Assembly: GCA_041747855.1 (NCBI GenBank)
Contig: JBGTEJ010000007.1
Coordinates: forward strand, 1-14,258
Length of the DNA: 14,258 nt
Reading direction: 5' to 3'
Origin: ZC4RG35 sp041747855
GTDB taxonomy: Bacteria > Actinomycetota > Acidimicrobiia > Spongiisociales > ZC4RG35
How positions within the stretch are numbered: the first letter of the stretch is position 1; each line of letters opens with the position of its first letter. Below the pieces are notes generated by a model. That model saw only the letters and a list, made by a program, of their open reading frames with translations, did not search any database and was not told the DNA's origin. The translations under genes were made by a program, and so were the position numbers. This document shows, piece after piece, positions 12,330 through 14,258 of the stretch.

Positions 12330-14258
12330 CGACCCTTCAAGCGTTTCCGGGGACTTCGGGCAGTCGGTGTGCTCGCCGAGCGCGAGATGGGCGGCTATCT
12401 CGCCTTGGCGGCACTCGTCGGGGTCGGAGTTGGTCTTGGGGCGGCCGCCCTGGTGTTCCTCGTAGATGCGATCGAACAGCTCCTCGCCCCGATTCTGGAA
12501 CCCGTCCTCTCGCCGAATGAGCACGGCACCTTCAGTTTCGCCCGGGCTTGGATATTCGTAACTGTCCCGGTTGGGCTACTGCTGGCATGGTGGATCGCCC
12601 GTCGACTCGCCCCGGAGGTTGGGGGAGACGGAGTCCCCGAGACCATCATCTCCCTGTCGGTCCACGGTGGGCGGATGAGAGCCAGAGTCGGACCGCTGAA
12701 GATTCTGGCGACGGCAATAACTGTCGGGTCCGGAGGGTCAGCGGGTAGGGAGGGACCGATCGTCCAGATCGGAGGCTCGGTTGGGGCCTGGGTTTCCCGA
12801 CGGTTCAGCCTTGGCGAAGAGCAGGTCCGTTCCCTGGTTGCGGCAGGTGCCGGTGCCGGTGTCGGGGCTGCATTCAACGCCCCGATCGCAGGAATGCTCT
12901 TCGCTATGGAAGTGATTCTCGGCTCCTTCGCTGCCCGGCACATGTCGGCGATAGTCATCGCCTCGGTGGTTGCCGCCATCACCTCCCAGTCTCTGGTCGG
13001 CACCGAGCTCGCCATCTCCGCCGGCACCTATCGTCTCGGGTCGGCCGCGGAACTGCTGGCTTATGCGGCCATGGCACTTGTGATCGTCGCGGTCGGCTAC
13101 TTCTTCCTCCGATTGTTGGACCGTCTCGAGCGGTTTGCCGGGGCGAAGGACCGCTCCTTGGGTTGGTTGCGACCCGTCGGATTCGGTCTGGTTGTAGCCG
13201 CCCTCATCTTCCTGGAACCACAGCTCTTCGGGACCGGTCAGAGGTTCACCAATGCTCTTCTGCTGAACGAGTTGTTGGACTCGATCTCGGGTTTGACGGG
13301 GAATCTCTGGTGGATGCTGATGCTGCTGGCGCTGGGCAAGGCGGTCGCAACCAGCTTCACCATATCCTCCGGAGCCTCCGGGGGTGCCTTCATGCCGTCC
13401 CTCTTCATTGGTGCCGCCGTAGGTTCGGGGTTTGCCCGCATGATCGAACCACTTTGGTTCGGGCAAAGGGGACTGGAGCCAGGGGCTTTCGCCGTGGTAG
13501 GGATGGCTGCCATGTTCGCCGTGGTCGGGCGGGCGCCTCTGACCGCCATCCTCATCGTGTTCGAGGTGACGGGGGCCCGTGACTACGGGCTCATCCTGCC
13601 TCTGATGCTGGTCGCCACACTCGCCACGTTCCTTGCCGAGCGCTTCCACAAGGACTCCGTCTACACCCAGGCCCTTCGCCGGAAGGGGATCATTCTCAGA
13701 CGCACCGGCAGCGTCGACATCCTCGACACCATCGATGTCGGGGCGGTCATGGCGCGGGTAAGGGTCGAAGCATCACCGTCGATGTCGACAGATGAGGCCC
13801 AGCGGCTCATGCATGAGAACCGCTCTCACGGGCTGCCGGTTGTCGAGGCCGGGAGTCTCGTGGGGATCGTCACCTTGTCCGACATCACCCGGGCAGAGAC
13901 CGAAGGACGCCGAGTGAAGGTAGGGGACGTCATGACCCCACGCCCGGTGACGGTGACCCCTTCGACGGTGGTATCGGCGGCGTTGGAGCGGATGGCAGCA
14001 CTAGGCGTGGGTCGACTCCCCGTCGTGGATGAAGCCGACCCCCAGAAACTGGTGGGTATGTTCCGTCGGGAAGAGGCGGTTAGGGCGTATCACGAAGCCC
14101 TTTCGTCGACCACCGATACCGAGCTTCACAGGAAACGTCTGGCCCAGAGGGTCGATCCGGGGGCCGGCTACTACGACTTCCGAATTCCTCTGGGGTCGAT
14201 TGCCGATGGGAGGATGGTCAGAGAGGTCGGATGGCCGGAAGGATGCACTTTGGTTTCG
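12324..14258 (+). CDS. CLC-family chloride channel/transporter with two CBS domains and RCK_C-like tail (3' partial)
   Basis: The frame stays open for 645 codons to the window end. The membrane part (about 20-455) carries the CLC signatures: GDGVPE (101-106), GSGGSAGREGP (135-145, gating glutamate E143), FNAPIAGMLFAME (184-196), SSGASGGAFMPSLF, and Y447 at the position of the ClC-ec1 pore tyrosine Y445. Two cytosolic CBS domains follow (about 471-530 and 534-592), then the start of what resembles a TrkA-C/RCK_C domain (FRIPLGSIADGRMVREVGWP). CBS pairs usually bind adenine nucleotides. Odd points: the ion-coordinating serine of the usual GSGIP motif is aspartate (D102), and the internal proton glutamate of ClC-ec1 (E203) is valine (V197), as in many CLC channels. 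It is divergent from DUF2277. Confidence 0.93.
   Translation, partial: MIRPFKRFRGLRAVGVLAEREMGGYLALAALVGVGVGLGAAALVFLVDAIEQLLAPILEPVLSPNEHGTFSFARAWIFVTVPVGLLLAWWIARRLAPEVGGDGVPETIISLSVHGGRMRARVGPLKILATAITVGSGGSAGREGPIVQIGGSVGAWVSRRFSLGEEQVRSLVAAGAGAGVGAAFNAPIAGMLFAMEVILGSFAARHMSAIVIASVVAAITSQSLVGTELAISAGTYRLGSAAELLAYAAMALVIVAVGYFFLRLLDRLERFAGAKDRSLGWLRPVGFGLVVAALIFLEPQLFGTGQRFTNALLLNELLDSISGLTGNLWWMLMLLALGKAVATSFTISSGASGGAFMPSLFIGAAVGSGFARMIEPLWFGQRGLEPGAFAVVGMAAMFAVVGRAPLTAILIVFEVTGARDYGLILPLMLVATLATFLAERFHKDSVYTQALRRKGIILRRTGSVDILDTIDVGAVMARVRVEASPSMSTDEAQRLMHENRSHGLPVVEAGSLVGIVTLSDITRAETEGRRVKVGDVMTPRPVTVTPSTVVSAALERMAALGVGRLPVVDEADPQKLVGMFRREEAVRAYHEALSSTTDTELHRKRLAQRVDPGAGYYDFRIPLGSIADGRMVREVGWPEGCTLVS

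Noticed and set aside
12738..13649. 303-codon minus-strand frame inside the CLC gene
   Set aside because: Antisense to the conserved CLC membrane core. Its histidine/glutamine-rich content is what complementing hydrophobic codons produces.
1..14258. CRISPR array, insertion sequence ends or tandem repeats
   Set aside because: No regularly spaced repeats, transposase gene or terminal inverted repeats with target duplications were seen by eye. The DUF222/HNH gene alone is not evidence of an intact element.

Overview
The window is GC-rich, densely coded DNA. It is most likely from an actinobacterium, and a metagenomic Acidimicrobiia-type lineage is a guess. Reasons: a DUF222/HNH endonuclease of the 13E12-repeat type, a DUF2277 gene, a LOTUS-bearing NYN protein, RsbU/W/V-type signalling, and a strong leaderless-transcription signature (TANNNT, 6-7 bases, start codon) before at least six genes. 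No rRNA, CRISPR array or intact insertion sequence is visible. Both ends cut through genes.

Left part (1-5319, all plus strand). The 3' portion of a soluble-adenylyl-cyclase-like signalling ATPase (second cyclase domain, AAA-type NTPase, TPR array) is followed after about 230 bases by a three-gene partner-switching operon. Its first gene fuses a GAF-like remnant, a PP2C/SpoIIE phosphatase (RsbU-like) and a GHKL ATPase/kinase (RsbW-like). Two paralogous STAS proteins (RsbV-like) follow. Reversible phosphorylation of the STAS proteins by the two activities of the fused protein is the expected circuit. No sigma factor is in view.

Middle part (5320-8802). About 700 bases are gene-poor and contain a degenerate tRNA-Arg(CCU)-like sequence on the minus strand. 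Then come a GNAT-like gene with a perfect 17-bp dyad over its promoter, and three minus-strand genes in the order SnoaL-like protein, solo cyclic-nucleotide-binding protein, HNH endonuclease.

Right part (8949-14258). A translationally coupled plus-strand operon carries an NYN-LOTUS protein, a DAO-family FAD oxidoreductase and an ornithine cyclodeaminase/mu-crystallin homologue; the last two could together oxidise and re-reduce an amino or imino acid. A convergent DUF2277 gene shares its stop tetranucleotide with the last of these genes and is divergent from a CLC chloride channel/transporter with CBS domains and the start of an RCK_C-like tail, which is cut by the window end. The main novelty candidates are the leaderless promoter grammar, the fused RsbU-RsbW module with tandem antagonists, the NYN-LOTUS/amino-acid operon, unusual CLC selectivity residues and the broken tRNA.
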